A stretch of 64,000 nucleotides of DNA. It comes from Martinezella tropici (GTDB taxonomy: Bacteria > Pseudomonadota > Alphaproteobacteria > Rhizobiales > Rhizobiaceae). The stretch is taken from positions 248,001 to 312,000 of the forward strand of contig NZ_VNIP01000004.1 of the NCBI RefSeq assembly GCF_008370325.1, given 5' to 3'. Below are positions 42,276 through 50,179 of this stretch, in pieces. A model generated the notes under the pieces. That model was not told the DNA's origin, ran no database searches, and was given only the letters and a program-made list of their open reading frames with translations. Within the stretch, counting starts at the first letter, position 1, and the number at the start of each line of letters is the position of its first letter. The position numbers and the translations under genes were made by a program.

Positions 42276-43028
42276 TTATTTGCGGGCGGATGTCGCGAAC
42301 CATTGTTCGAAATTGATGCGGCCGAGGCGGGGATTGTTGTCGGAGACAAGCGAACCGTCCTCCAGCTTGGTGCCGAAATACTGGGCTTCCGGATCGGCCA
42401 CGACCTTGCGGGTGTCGCCCATCGCCTTCAGGTAACGGGCGACGAAATCGCAAAGCCGAGCACGCTCTGGGCCGGAAATCTCAATGATGCCGTTCATCGG
42501 CGCCGCAAGGGCCGCATCCGTCACGAAATCTGCGACATCATCGGAAGCGATCGGCTGCAGAAAACCCGTCGACAGGCGGGTGGTGTCGCCGACCGTGCCG
42601 GACTGCGCAATGCCGCCGAGGAATTCCATGAATTGCGTCGAGTGGACGATCGTATAGGGAATGCCGGATTCCTTGACGATCTTTTCCTGAGCGACCTTGG
42701 CCCGCATATAGCCGCTCTCGGGCAGGCGATCCGTGCCGATGATGGACAGGGCGATGTGATGCTTCACGCCGGCCACCTTCTCGGCCGCCATAAGGTTGCG
42801 GCCTGACGTCTCGAAGAATTCGAGCACCGCCTTGTCCTCGAAGGAGGGCGAGTTTGCGAGGTCGATGACGACGGAGGCACCAGCCAACGCCTCGGCGAGA
42901 CCCTCACCGGTGATCGTATTGACACCGGTATTCGGGGCGGCGGCAATGACTTCATGGCCCTGTTTGCGGAGGCGGTCTGCCGTCTTTGAACCAATCAGGC
43001 CGGTTCCGCCGATGATGACGATTTTCAT
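42276..43028 (-). CDS. NAD(P)-binding NmrA/SDR-a5-like reductase
   Basis: 250 residues. Atypical short-chain dehydrogenase with the Rossmann start MKIVIIGGTGLIGSKTADRL and no clear Tyr-x3-Lys. The later segment KVAQEKIVKESGIPYTIVHS is typical of NmrA-like and quinone oxidoreductase QorB-type proteins. These either reduce small electrophiles or sense the NADP pool. ATG 43028 has GGAG six bases upstream (the ATG at 43040 overlaps that site). It sits between the MBL hydrolase and cupin genes, in a set that looks directed at oxidative or electrophile stress. Confidence 0.84.
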   Translation of the reverse strand: MKIVIIGGTGLIGSKTADRLRKQGHEVIAAAPNTGVNTITGEGLAEALAGASVVIDLANSPSFEDKAVLEFFETSGRNLMAAEKVAGVKHHIALSIIGTDRLPESGYMRAKVAQEKIVKESGIPYTIVHSTQFMEFLGGIAQSGTVGDTTRLSTGFLQPIASDDVADFVTDAALAAPMNGIIEISGPERARLCDFVARYLKAMGDTRKVVADPEAQYFGTKLEDGSLVSDNNPRLGRINFEQWFATSARK

Positions 43029-43190
43029 GAGTTTCTCCATCTACGGCCGCTTCGCGCACCGCATTGTTCATTCGTTGCTGAATGGTAGGTCGGGATCCTG
43101 CCGGTCCTACCGAGGCCGGAGATCCTTTCGGCTGAGCCGGGGCGCGTCCTTAAAGGCCGTGCGCCGGCTCGGCTCTGGTGCACCAGGCGG

Positions 43191-44108
43191 TTAGTAGTCC
43201 CAGAAGACCGGTACCCAGCGGAAGTGGTCGCCATCGGCTGCCACATGGCCAACCGAGGGGAACGGCATATGAGTGGCCACCAGAAGCTCGCCGGTCTCCA
43301 CCAGCTCCCGCAAAAGACGAACGCGGACGCGGGCAGCTTCTTCCGGGTCGTGTTCGAAGCCATTGAACCAGTCTGGGTGATCGAAGCCGACCGCGAACAC
43401 CGCGTCGCCAGCAAACATCAGCCGGCCTTTGCCGGATGCCACGCGGACCACGCTATGCCCGGGCGTGTGACCGCCGGTTCGGGAGACGACCACGCCCGGT
43501 GCCACCTCGTGTTCATCATCGAACAATTGCAGGTGACTGTCGTACTCTTTCCTGAACTGCTTAGCGGTCGCCCGAAGCGCGTCCGGGAAGCCGGGCGGCA
43601 TGGACACGTGGGAGAAATCGGGCGCCTCCCAGAATTTGACCTCGGCCGCCGCCACATGGATCCGCAGGTCTGGACGCAGCCGCTCCTTCACCCCGTCGAC
43701 GAGCAGCCCGCCGACATGGTCCATATGCATGTGGGTCAAGACCACGTCGGTTACCGATCCAAGGTCGATGCCGGCGGCTTCCAGTCGCTTGATCAATTGC
43801 CCGGCCCGCGGCAGGTTCAATTCCGGGTCCAGCCCTAGGCCGGCGTCGATGAGGATGGTCTGCTTGCCACTGCGCACCACGACCACGTTCAGCGCCCAGT
43901 CGAAAGCGTCCGGCGGCAGGAACATGTCGTTCAGCCAGGCCGCGTGCTCAGTCGGGTCGGCATTGTATCCCAACATCTTGGTAGGAAGCGGCAGCACGCC
44001 GTCGCTGATCACCAGCACCTCAATGTCGCCGATCTGCACCGCATAGCGCGATGGAACCAGTTCGTCGGCGCCTGATTTAACGGGCTGTGCGGGGTTATTC
44101 ATGTTCAT
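43191..44108 (-). CDS. Metallo-beta-lactamase-fold hydrolase
   Basis: 305 residues. Zinc-binding motif THMHMDHVGG (H126, H128, D130, H131), a later His in GGHTPGHSV, Asp in FAGDAVF and a C-terminal His in LLVATHMPFPSVGH complete the dinuclear site. Similar proteins include lactonases and the AttM/AiiA-type quorum quenchers, but also many uncharacterised hydrolases, so the substrate is open. ATG 44108 has GGAG six bases before it; 22 more in-frame codons exist upstream without a ribosome site. Downstream of the AhpD-like gene on the same strand. Confidence 0.85.
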   Translation of the reverse strand: MNMNNPAQPVKSGADELVPSRYAVQIGDIEVLVISDGVLPLPTKMLGYNADPTEHAAWLNDMFLPPDAFDWALNVVVVRSGKQTILIDAGLGLDPELNLPRAGQLIKRLEAAGIDLGSVTDVVLTHMHMDHVGGLLVDGVKERLRPDLRIHVAAAEVKFWEAPDFSHVSMPPGFPDALRATAKQFRKEYDSHLQLFDDEHEVAPGVVVSRTGGHTPGHSVVRVASGKGRLMFAGDAVFAVGFDHPDWFNGFEHDPEEAARVRVRLLRELVETGELLVATHMPFPSVGHVAADGDHFRWVPVFWDY

Positions 44109-44238
44109 GTCAGTCTCCTGTTGATTGTGGTCTTGGAACCGATCACGCCGACTCCACCGTTGAAACGATTTCATGAGGTGTTTTTATCGCGGTCGCCTAG
44201 CGGCCGCGCATCGCTCAGTGAGGCCTTTGGCGGGAGGC

Positions 44239-44718
44239 CTAGTTGAGGCCGGCCCTGTCGAGGCCGTAGAGTTTGTCGGCCGAACCCGGCACGGCCTTGA
44301 AGGCGATGCTGGCGCGGTTCCAGGCATTGATGACCATGATCGCGAAGGTCAGATCGGAAATTTCCCTCTCAGAAAGCTGGCCGCGCACACGCTCATAAAG
44401 CTCGTCGGGAATGCCGCCTTCCGCCAGCTTCGTCACGGCCTCGGTCCATGCGAGGGCGGCGCGCTCGCGCGGGACGAAAAGGTTGGACTCGCGCCAGATG
44501 GCGATGTGATAGAGCCGGAGCTCGCTCTCGCCGTGGATCTTGGCTTCCTTCACATGCATGTCCAGGCAGAAGGCGCAGCCATTGATTTGCGAGGCACGGA
44601 TCTGGACGAGATCGTGGATCTTCTGATCGATGGCGCTGTCTTTCAGAGCCATGCTGAGATCCGACAGCCTCTTGAAAAGCGCGGGGGATTGCTGGGCGTA
44701 GTTCACGCGTTGCGTCAT
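44239..44718 (-). CDS. AhpD-like carboxymuconolactone decarboxylase-family protein
   Basis: 159 residues, all-helical. The peroxidatic site is the pattern E/Q-x-C-x2-C-x3-H: INGCAFCLDMH with C48, C51 and H55, which classes it with alkylhydroperoxidase D. Such proteins reduce organic peroxides using a dihydrolipoyl donor. ATG 44718 follows GGAGATGATCC. Its promoter carries two inverted repeats at 44736-44771, and a LysR gene diverges 130 bases upstream, so both an Rrf2-like and a LysR regulator are possible controllers. Confidence 0.88.
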   Translation of the reverse strand: MTQRVNYAQQSPALFKRLSDLSMALKDSAIDQKIHDLVQIRASQINGCAFCLDMHVKEAKIHGESELRLYHIAIWRESNLFVPRERAALAWTEAVTKLAEGGIPDELYERVRGQLSEREISDLTFAIMVINAWNRASIAFKAVPGSADKLYGLDRAGLN

Positions 44719-44735
44719 GGATCATCTCCGTTATT

Positions 44736-44771
44736 AAGGACAATTGGTATCCTTATGGATATAAAATATCC
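44736..44771. promoter_or_regulatory. Two inverted repeats in the AhpD/LysR divergent promoter
   Basis: AAGGA-N9-TCCTT (44736-44754) is immediately followed by GGATAT-AAA-ATATCC (44757-44771), 18-53 bases before the AhpD start. Half-sites resemble the AAGGATATCCTT palindrome before the Rrf2 gene. A LysR site is the alternative reading. Confidence 0.5.
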
Positions 44772-44850
44772 GTAATTGCTGGACAGTAAAGCCCTTCGGA
44801 ATTAAGGTGGCCACATAAGGCTTATGCGGAAAAGTATGGGGGTGGGGATG

Positions 44851-45759
44851 GACATCGTAGGTGCGCTGCAAACATTCATGAGAGTAGTGGAAACAGGCTC
44901 CTTCTCGGCTGCCGCCGTTCACCTCAGCGTGACGCAGCCGGCGGTCTCTCGGCAGATTTCGGCGCTGGAGGCGCATCTTAAGACGCGTCTCCTGCATCGC
45001 ACGACGAATGCGTTGGCTCTGACGGCGGAGGGGGAGCAGATCATCCCGATGGCGCTCAAGGTCATCGAGGCGGTCGAAGCGCTCAGTGAAACGACCTGTC
45101 GTGGCGGCACGGCCGCGACGGGCAAAGTGCGGCTTGCCTTGCCGACACCGCTGGGGCTTTGCCTCAGCGATCGTCTCGGGATGCTGTTCGAGCAGCACCA
45201 GGGACTTTCCGTCGAACTGCTCTTTCGCGAGGAGCCGTCCGACCTAGTCGAAGAGGCGATCGATCTCGAGGTGCGCCTTGGAGTGGTTGCGGACTGCAGT
45301 CTGATGTGCCGCCGGATCGGCTGGACGACGGCATTTCTCGTCGCCGCGCCTTCATACCTGCAAGGGCGGACAGCTCCGAAAAGACCTGACAATATCCGCG
45401 CCCATGATTGCATCTGCTACAAGCGTGCCGGCGACGGCAGGTCATGGTCCTTCTCCAATGGTGCCGAGGACGAGGCCGTACGGATCGCGCCGCGCCTGAT
45501 CGCCAATAATTCCGTTGCCGCCCACCGCGCGGCACTCGCTGGCAACGGCCTTGCCGTGCTTTCCCATATATTGGCCGGTCCTGATATCGAGGCGGGTCGG
45601 CTAGTGAGACTCATGCCGGATTTTCCGCCGAGCCGATTGCCGATCAATGTCGTTTATCCGTCTCGGCGGAACATGCCATTTCGCATCAGGGCCGTGCTCG
45701 ACTTTCTGATCGAGGTCGTCAGGGAAGATCCCTTGATGGCGCCGTCGCTTCAGCATTGA
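44851..45759 (+). CDS. LysR-family regulator divergent from the AhpD gene
   Basis: 302 residues from ATG 44851 (in-frame ATG at 44839 is also possible). N-terminal helix-turn-helix ALQTFMRVVETGSFSAAAVHLSVTQPAVSRQI, then inducer-binding lobes with GLAVLSHILAGPDIEAGRLV near the end. It faces the AhpD-MBL-NmrA-cupin genes, and is the most likely regulator of that set. A small hairpin lies 17 bases after the stop. Confidence 0.87.
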   Translation, partial: DIVGALQTFMRVVETGSFSAAAVHLSVTQPAVSRQISALEAHLKTRLLHRTTNALALTAEGEQIIPMALKVIEAVEALSETTCRGGTAATGKVRLALPTPLGLCLSDRLGMLFEQHQGLSVELLFREEPSDLVEEAIDLEVRLGVVADCSLMCRRIGWTTAFLVAAPSYLQGRTAPKRPDNIRAHDCICYKRAGDGRSWSFSNGAEDEAVRIAPRLIANNSVAAHRAALAGNGLAVLSHILAGPDIEAGRLVRLMPDFPPSRLPINVVYPSRRNMPFRIRAVLDFLIEVVREDPLMAPSLQH

Positions 45760-45776
45760 GGCTTCGCCTCGCGGCC

Positions 45777-45797
45777 GGAGGCTGATACGCCGCCTCC
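45777..45797. terminator. Short hairpin between LysR and the convergent ABC operon
   Basis: GGAGGC (45777-45782) with GCCTCC (45792-45797) and a nine-base loop, followed by TTT on the plus strand. It is a weak terminator candidate between convergent genes. Confidence 0.4.
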
Positions 45798-45802
45798 TTT
45801 GA

Positions 45803-46834
45803 TCAGATCTTCGCAGCCTTGGCGAAAGTCGGATCGAAGGTTTTGTCGAACGGCACATCGGCATTGGCGAGTTCCTGATCGAGCGTCTTCAGGACGCCCA
45901 TCATGGAATGATAGCCTTCCATCGTGACCATGCCGTCCGGAGAATACATCTCCTTGGAATTCTTGAAGGCCCGCATATAGAGATCGGGGTTGCCGAGCAG
46001 ATATTCCTCCGGCACTACGCCGGCGACATCCTCCGGGCTTGCGGTCGAAATCCATTTCAATGCCTTCATGAAGGCATTGACCGTCCGCTGTGTCGTGATC
46101 GGATTCGCCTGGGCAAATTCGCGCTTGATGTAGACGGTCGCGGCGGGGTTCGGGCCGCCGAACAGGGCGCGTGTGCCGGCTTCCGTGCGGGTGTCCAGAA
46201 GCACGGTGATGTCGCCGTCATATTGCAGCTGCGCGATGACGGGGTCGAGATGGGAGAGCCCGTCGATCTGTCCGCTCTTGGCCGCGGCAACCGCGCCGGC
46301 TCCACCGCCGATGCCGATCAGCGATGCATCGTCGCTCTTCAGCCCGTTCTTCAGCATGGCATATTGGAACATCAGCGCCGTCGAGGAGCCCGGTGCCGTC
46401 ACGCCGATCTTGCGGCCCTTCATATCGGCCATGGACTTGATCTCGCCGGCCAGATCCTTGCGCACGGCGATGACGATCCCCGGAAAGCGGCCGAGATTGC
46501 AGATCGCGACGATATCCTGGCCCTTGTTCTGCATGCGGATCGTATGCTCGTAGGCGCCGGCGACGACATCAAGGGAACCGCCGATCAGGCCCTCCAGCGA
46601 CTTCGAGCCGCCGGCGAAATCATTGATGGTGACATTGAGACCCTCTTCCTTGAAGAAGCCTTTCCGCTCGGCGATCGTCAGCGGCAGATAATAGAGCAGG
46701 GGCTTGCCGCCCACGCCGATCAATAGGTCCGGCTTTTCCGGTTTCGCCTCCTCAGCCGCGGCGGGCAGAATGCCTGCGAGCGATGCGCCGATGCCGAAGC
46801 TCGCCGTCCTGATCAGAAATGTCCTGCGCTCCAT
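45803..46834 (-). CDS. ABC transporter substrate-binding protein, SsuA/NMT1 type
   Basis: 343 residues with a Tat-like signal (ERRTFLIRTASFGIGASLAG). The mature domain begins near residue 36 and has the NMT1/SsuA layout: YYLPLTIAERKGFFKEEGLN, FAGGSKSLEGLIGGSLDVVA, MKGRKIGVTAPGSSTALMFQ. Relatives bind alkanesulfonates, taurine, nitrate or aromatic compounds; ligand here unknown. ATG 46834 follows GGAGGAAAAAA. It is the last gene of the order ATPase, permease, binding protein on the minus strand. Confidence 0.88.
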   Translation of the reverse strand: MERRTFLIRTASFGIGASLAGILPAAAEEAKPEKPDLLIGVGGKPLLYYLPLTIAERKGFFKEEGLNVTINDFAGGSKSLEGLIGGSLDVVAGAYEHTIRMQNKGQDIVAICNLGRFPGIVIAVRKDLAGEIKSMADMKGRKIGVTAPGSSTALMFQYAMLKNGLKSDDASLIGIGGGAGAVAAAKSGQIDGLSHLDPVIAQLQYDGDITVLLDTRTEAGTRALFGGPNPAATVYIKREFAQANPITTQRTVNAFMKALKWISTASPEDVAGVVPEEYLLGNPDLYMRAFKNSKEMYSPDGMVTMEGYHSMMGVLKTLDQELANADVPFDKTFDPTFAKAAKI

Positions 46835-46867
46835 GTTTTTTCCTCCACTTCGCTATTTTCCTTGGCG

Positions 46868-47638
46868 CTACTGGCCGCGCCAGGCCAGCAGTCGCCGTTC
46901 GACCACGGTCATCACCCAATCCACGATTAGGACGAAGGCCGTCAGCACGACCATGCCGGCAAAGACGCCGGTCACGTCAAAAACACCCTCGGCCTGCTGG
47001 ATGAGATAGCCGAGACCGGCGGCGGAGCCCAAATATTCGCCCACGACCGCACCGACCACCGCAAACCCCACCGACGTATGCAGGCTGGAGAATACCCAGG
47101 AAAGTGCCGAGGGCAGGTAGACATGGCGCAGCAATTGCCGCTCGTTCATGCCAAGCATGCGGGCATTGGACAGGACCGGCTGGCTGACTTCCTTCACCCC
47201 CTGATAGACGTTGAAGAAGACGATAAAGAAGACAAGCGTGATGCCGAGCGCGACCTTGGACCAGATGCCGAGGCCGAACCACAGAGCAAAGATCGGGGCA
47301 AGCACGACACGGGGCAGGGCATTCGCCGCCTTCACGTATGGATCGAAGACGGCCGCGATCAACGGCCGGCGGGCGAACCAGAAGCCAAAGACGATACCGC
47401 CGAAGGCGCCGAGCAGAAAGGCCAGGATCGATTCCGATAGCGTGATCCAGAGATGGTACCAGATCGATCCGCTGGCAAACCACTGGATGACGCGCCGCGC
47501 CACCTTGAGCGGGTCGGCGAAGAAGAAGGATATGGTCTTTGGATTGCCGAAAAGGCTGGTATTCGTCGCCAGATGCCAAAGGACGAGGACGGCGAGCGCC
47601 ACCAGGACCTGCAGCGAAAGAAGGAGCGTGCGGTTCAT
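46868..47638 (-). CDS. ABC transporter permease, SsuC/TauC type
   Basis: 256 residues with about six membrane helices and the EAA loop LGMNERQLLRHVYLPSALSWVF near residues 160-181. It starts with ATGA overlapping the stop of the ATPase gene (47635-47638) and ends 34 bases before the binding-protein gene. Importer subunit for the same unknown ligand. Confidence 0.88.
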   Translation of the reverse strand: MNRTLLLSLQVLVALAVLVLWHLATNTSLFGNPKTISFFFADPLKVARRVIQWFASGSIWYHLWITLSESILAFLLGAFGGIVFGFWFARRPLIAAVFDPYVKAANALPRVVLAPIFALWFGLGIWSKVALGITLVFFIVFFNVYQGVKEVSQPVLSNARMLGMNERQLLRHVYLPSALSWVFSSLHTSVGFAVVGAVVGEYLGSAAGLGYLIQQAEGVFDVTGVFAGMVVLTAFVLIVDWVMTVVERRLLAWRGQ

Positions 47639-48453
47639 GCGATCTCTCCGCTGCTCTGGCGGTAGGCCGTCATGACTTCATCGCGCAATGCCTGCCATAT
47701 ATCGCGATGCAGCTGGTTGAAAACCGGATCGTGCCGTATCTCACCAATCTCGCGCGGCCGCTCCAGAGGCACCCTGAAATCGCCAATGATGCGCGATTTC
47801 GGTCCGGCGGACATGATGACGACGCGATCGGCAAGAGCAATCGCCTCATCGAGGTCGTGCGTGACGAACATGACCGCCTTGCGGTCTTCGGACCAGAGCT
47901 TCAGTAAAAGGTCACCCATGATCAGGCGGGTCTGTGCGTCGAGCGGGCCGAAGGGCTCGTCCATCAAGAGCAATTTCGGATCGCGGATTAGGACCTGTGC
48001 AAGCCCGACCCGTTTGCGCTGGCCGCCCGACAGCATGCGCGGAAAGCGGTCCGCAAAGGCGGCAAGCCCGACGCGCCCCAGCCATTCGCGCGCTCTCTTC
48101 CTCGCTTCCGCGTGGCCGATACCGGCAATCTCAAGGCCGATCGCGACATTCTCCAGCACCGTCTTCCAGGGCATCAGCGAATCCTGCTGGAAGAGATAGC
48201 CCGCCTGACGGTTGATCGATTTCAGCGGCTGGCCGAAGACCTCGACCGTGCCGGACGCAGGCGCCAAAAGCCCCGCAGTCGCGTTCAGAAGCGTGGATTT
48301 TCCGCATCCCGTCGGGCCGACGATCGCCACGAATTCGTGCGCTTCCACATTCAGATCAGTAGCCGCAACGGCATCGAACCGTGTTCTTTTGGCCATTTCA
48401 AACGAAATCGCCACCTGTTTCAGGCTGACCGCCCGCACAGCCGTCATCATCAT
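47635..48453 (-). CDS. ABC transporter ATP-binding protein, SsuB/TauB type
   Basis: 272 residues from ATG 48453. Walker A GPTGCGKST, Q-loop LFQQDSLMPWKT, signature LSGGQRKRVGLAQ, Walker B LLLMDEPFGPLDA, H-loop FVTHDLDEA. Three consecutive ATG codons (48453, 48450, 48447) are possible starts, and GGGAGG lies 11 bases before the first. First gene of a three-gene importer operon. No regulator gene is adjacent. Confidence 0.9.
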   Translation of the reverse strand: MMMTAVRAVSLKQVAISFEMAKRTRFDAVAATDLNVEAHEFVAIVGPTGCGKSTLLNATAGLLAPASGTVEVFGQPLKSINRQAGYLFQQDSLMPWKTVLENVAIGLEIAGIGHAEARKRAREWLGRVGLAAFADRFPRMLSGGQRKRVGLAQVLIRDPKLLLMDEPFGPLDAQTRLIMGDLLLKLWSEDRKAVMFVTHDLDEAIALADRVVIMSAGPKSRIIGDFRVPLERPREIGEIRHDPVFNQLHRDIWQALRDEVMTAYRQSSGEIA

Positions 48454-48601
48454 GCCCTGCTGTTCCTCCCGGACATCCACCAACCTCAAAGGACCGGGTG
48501 TCGGGCATTGCCATTGTGGCCAACAGATCAAAGCAGGCCGCGTCAGTCAATATGCGATCGGGCGCACAGTTCCTTATGTCACAGCGGAAGGCAGCAAAGC
48601 C

Positions 48602-49300
48602 CTACCAAAGGCCCGGGGCGAGCCGAAACCGCACGCGTCGGGCGTAGTCGGCATAGCCCTCGAGTTCGGTTTGCAGCAGGGCATCTTCCCAGCTCGTGCG
48701 CAGGATCAAAACGGCGCTTGCCCAAGCGGCCGGGATCAAGGCCCACCACGAGGCCAGCGCCAATGCCAGCCCGGCGAATACCATGATCGCGCTGACATAG
48801 CCGGGATGGCGCACGAACGCATAGGGACCGTTGCTGATGACGTGCTGGCCGCGTTCGCGTTGCAGACGGACGCCGGGCTCGAAGAAGCGATTGACCGCTT
48901 GTGCCCAGGCGCCAAACCCGATGCCGGCGCCAAGCAGGACATAGCCGAGGATCACGACAGAGATAGGCATCGCCGACCACGACATTCTGCCGGAATCAAA
49001 GGTTGCTACCGGAATTTCGGCGACCAAGCCGAGGCAGATAAGCGAGACGAGAATCACATCCCAGCGTTTGGTGCCGGCCTGAAAGCGATTGCGAGCCCGG
49101 AAGATTGCGGGGTTTACCCGTTTCAGAACCAGGACCGCTACACCGTAGACCGCGAAGAGGAAGGCGAGGAAGATCCATCCGGGCGGCCAGCCGAGGCGGC
49201 CGGCTGGCAGGAAAATGAGCGCGAGCAAGGCGAGTGGCAGGCCGATCGCATAGGATATGGCCGCTGTTCGGGACATAGGTGGGGGTTCGGTGACCGTCAT
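48602..49300 (-). CDS. Isoprenylcysteine carboxyl methyltransferase-like membrane protein
   Basis: 232 residues with five or six hydrophobic helices. The C-terminal part carries the ICMT/PEMT signature: GPYAFVRHPGYVSAIMVFAG (the R-H-P-x-Y motif binding S-adenosylmethionine) and a final EDALLQTELEGYADYARRVR with the conserved E-x-x-L...YxxY pattern. Bacterial members methylate isoprenoid, phospholipid or unknown substrates in the inner membrane. ATG 49300 follows GGAGATTAACGG. It is a single gene; the link to its neighbours is not evident. Confidence 0.82.
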   Translation of the reverse strand: MTVTEPPPMSRTAAISYAIGLPLALLALIFLPAGRLGWPPGWIFLAFLFAVYGVAVLVLKRVNPAIFRARNRFQAGTKRWDVILVSLICLGLVAEIPVATFDSGRMSWSAMPISVVILGYVLLGAGIGFGAWAQAVNRFFEPGVRLQRERGQHVISNGPYAFVRHPGYVSAIMVFAGLALALASWWALIPAAWASAVLILRTSWEDALLQTELEGYADYARRVRFRLAPGLW

Positions 49301-49549
49301 CCGTTAATCTCCACGCATGGCGAACGCAGGTCCGCAATCATTGTCGGACAGAGCATGTAGCTACATCGTCCGGTTGTTCAAGACATAATTCTCCATCTTA
49401 TGTGGGCCAAGAACAGTTGGCAGACAAGATTCCGATCGATCATCCGCAATCGCGTTCTTGAAAACGAACGGCCAATGAATTCGTCCCGTCATCGACGATG
49501 GAAGCGGCGGATTGGGCATTCGGGCGTCAGGCCGCGCCCATGTGCGCCT

Positions 49550-50179
49550 TCATGTCCAATCACGGGCAAGGGCGCAATAAATCGGCTGATCCGCCGGTCT
49601 CGCAAGTCGGGTGACCGACACCGCAATCGGTGGCAATCGCGATCCAGCTTCAAGGCGAACGCTCGCGCCGTCGATGCGAATGAGATCCAGATGCTTTGCC
49701 AGGTCCGGTTCGTCCAGCCCATCGAAAATGCCGCGGCCGCTGATCTTCAATGCCGCTTCCTTGGCTACCCAAAGGCGGTAGCAGATCTCACGTGCCGCGC
49801 TGCTATCGAACCCGGCAATGGCGGCCGCCTCACCCTGCGAGAAATGGTCGGCGGCAAAGGCGATCGGATCGAAACCATTGATATCCTCGATCTCGATATC
49901 GACGCCGACAGCGGCGTCGGGCGAGAAGCCTGCCAACAGCAGGTCAGCCCGATGCGAAAGCGAAACGCCAAGTTCGTGATGGGGAGGGTTCAGCGCCGGT
50001 CGATCGCTCGGCCGGCGGTAGATGACAAGATCATCCCGTTGCGCCGCGCTTCTCAAAGCGGCTTGCGCCGCTCTGTCGCGCTCCATCCGCCCGTCTGGAG
50101 CCGGGCGAACGAGAACAGCGACCGCATCCGCAATTCTCAGGACCACATCGAACTGAAGAGCCGTCACGGCGGCGCTCAT
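49550..50179 (-). CDS. Sfp-type 4'-phosphopantetheinyl transferase
   Basis: 209 residues. Transfers phosphopantetheine from CoA to carrier-protein serines. The Mg/CoA motif VGVDIEIED (D94, E96) and the second motif WVAKEAALKISGRG (W137, E141, K145) are both present, as is the upstream SLSHR equivalent of the usual ISHS. ATG 50179 overlaps the NRPS stop in ATGA, so the enzyme is made coupled to the megasynthase and almost certainly arms its carrier domain at S564. An N-terminal extension read from further upstream would lie inside the NRPS gene and is rejected. Confidence 0.9.
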   Translation of the reverse strand: MSAAVTALQFDVVLRIADAVAVLVRPAPDGRMERDRAAQAALRSAAQRDDLVIYRRPSDRPALNPPHHELGVSLSHRADLLLAGFSPDAAVGVDIEIEDINGFDPIAFAADHFSQGEAAAIAGFDSSAAREICYRLWVAKEAALKISGRGIFDGLDEPDLAKHLDLIRIDGASVRLEAGSRLPPIAVSVTRLARPADQPIYCALARDWT

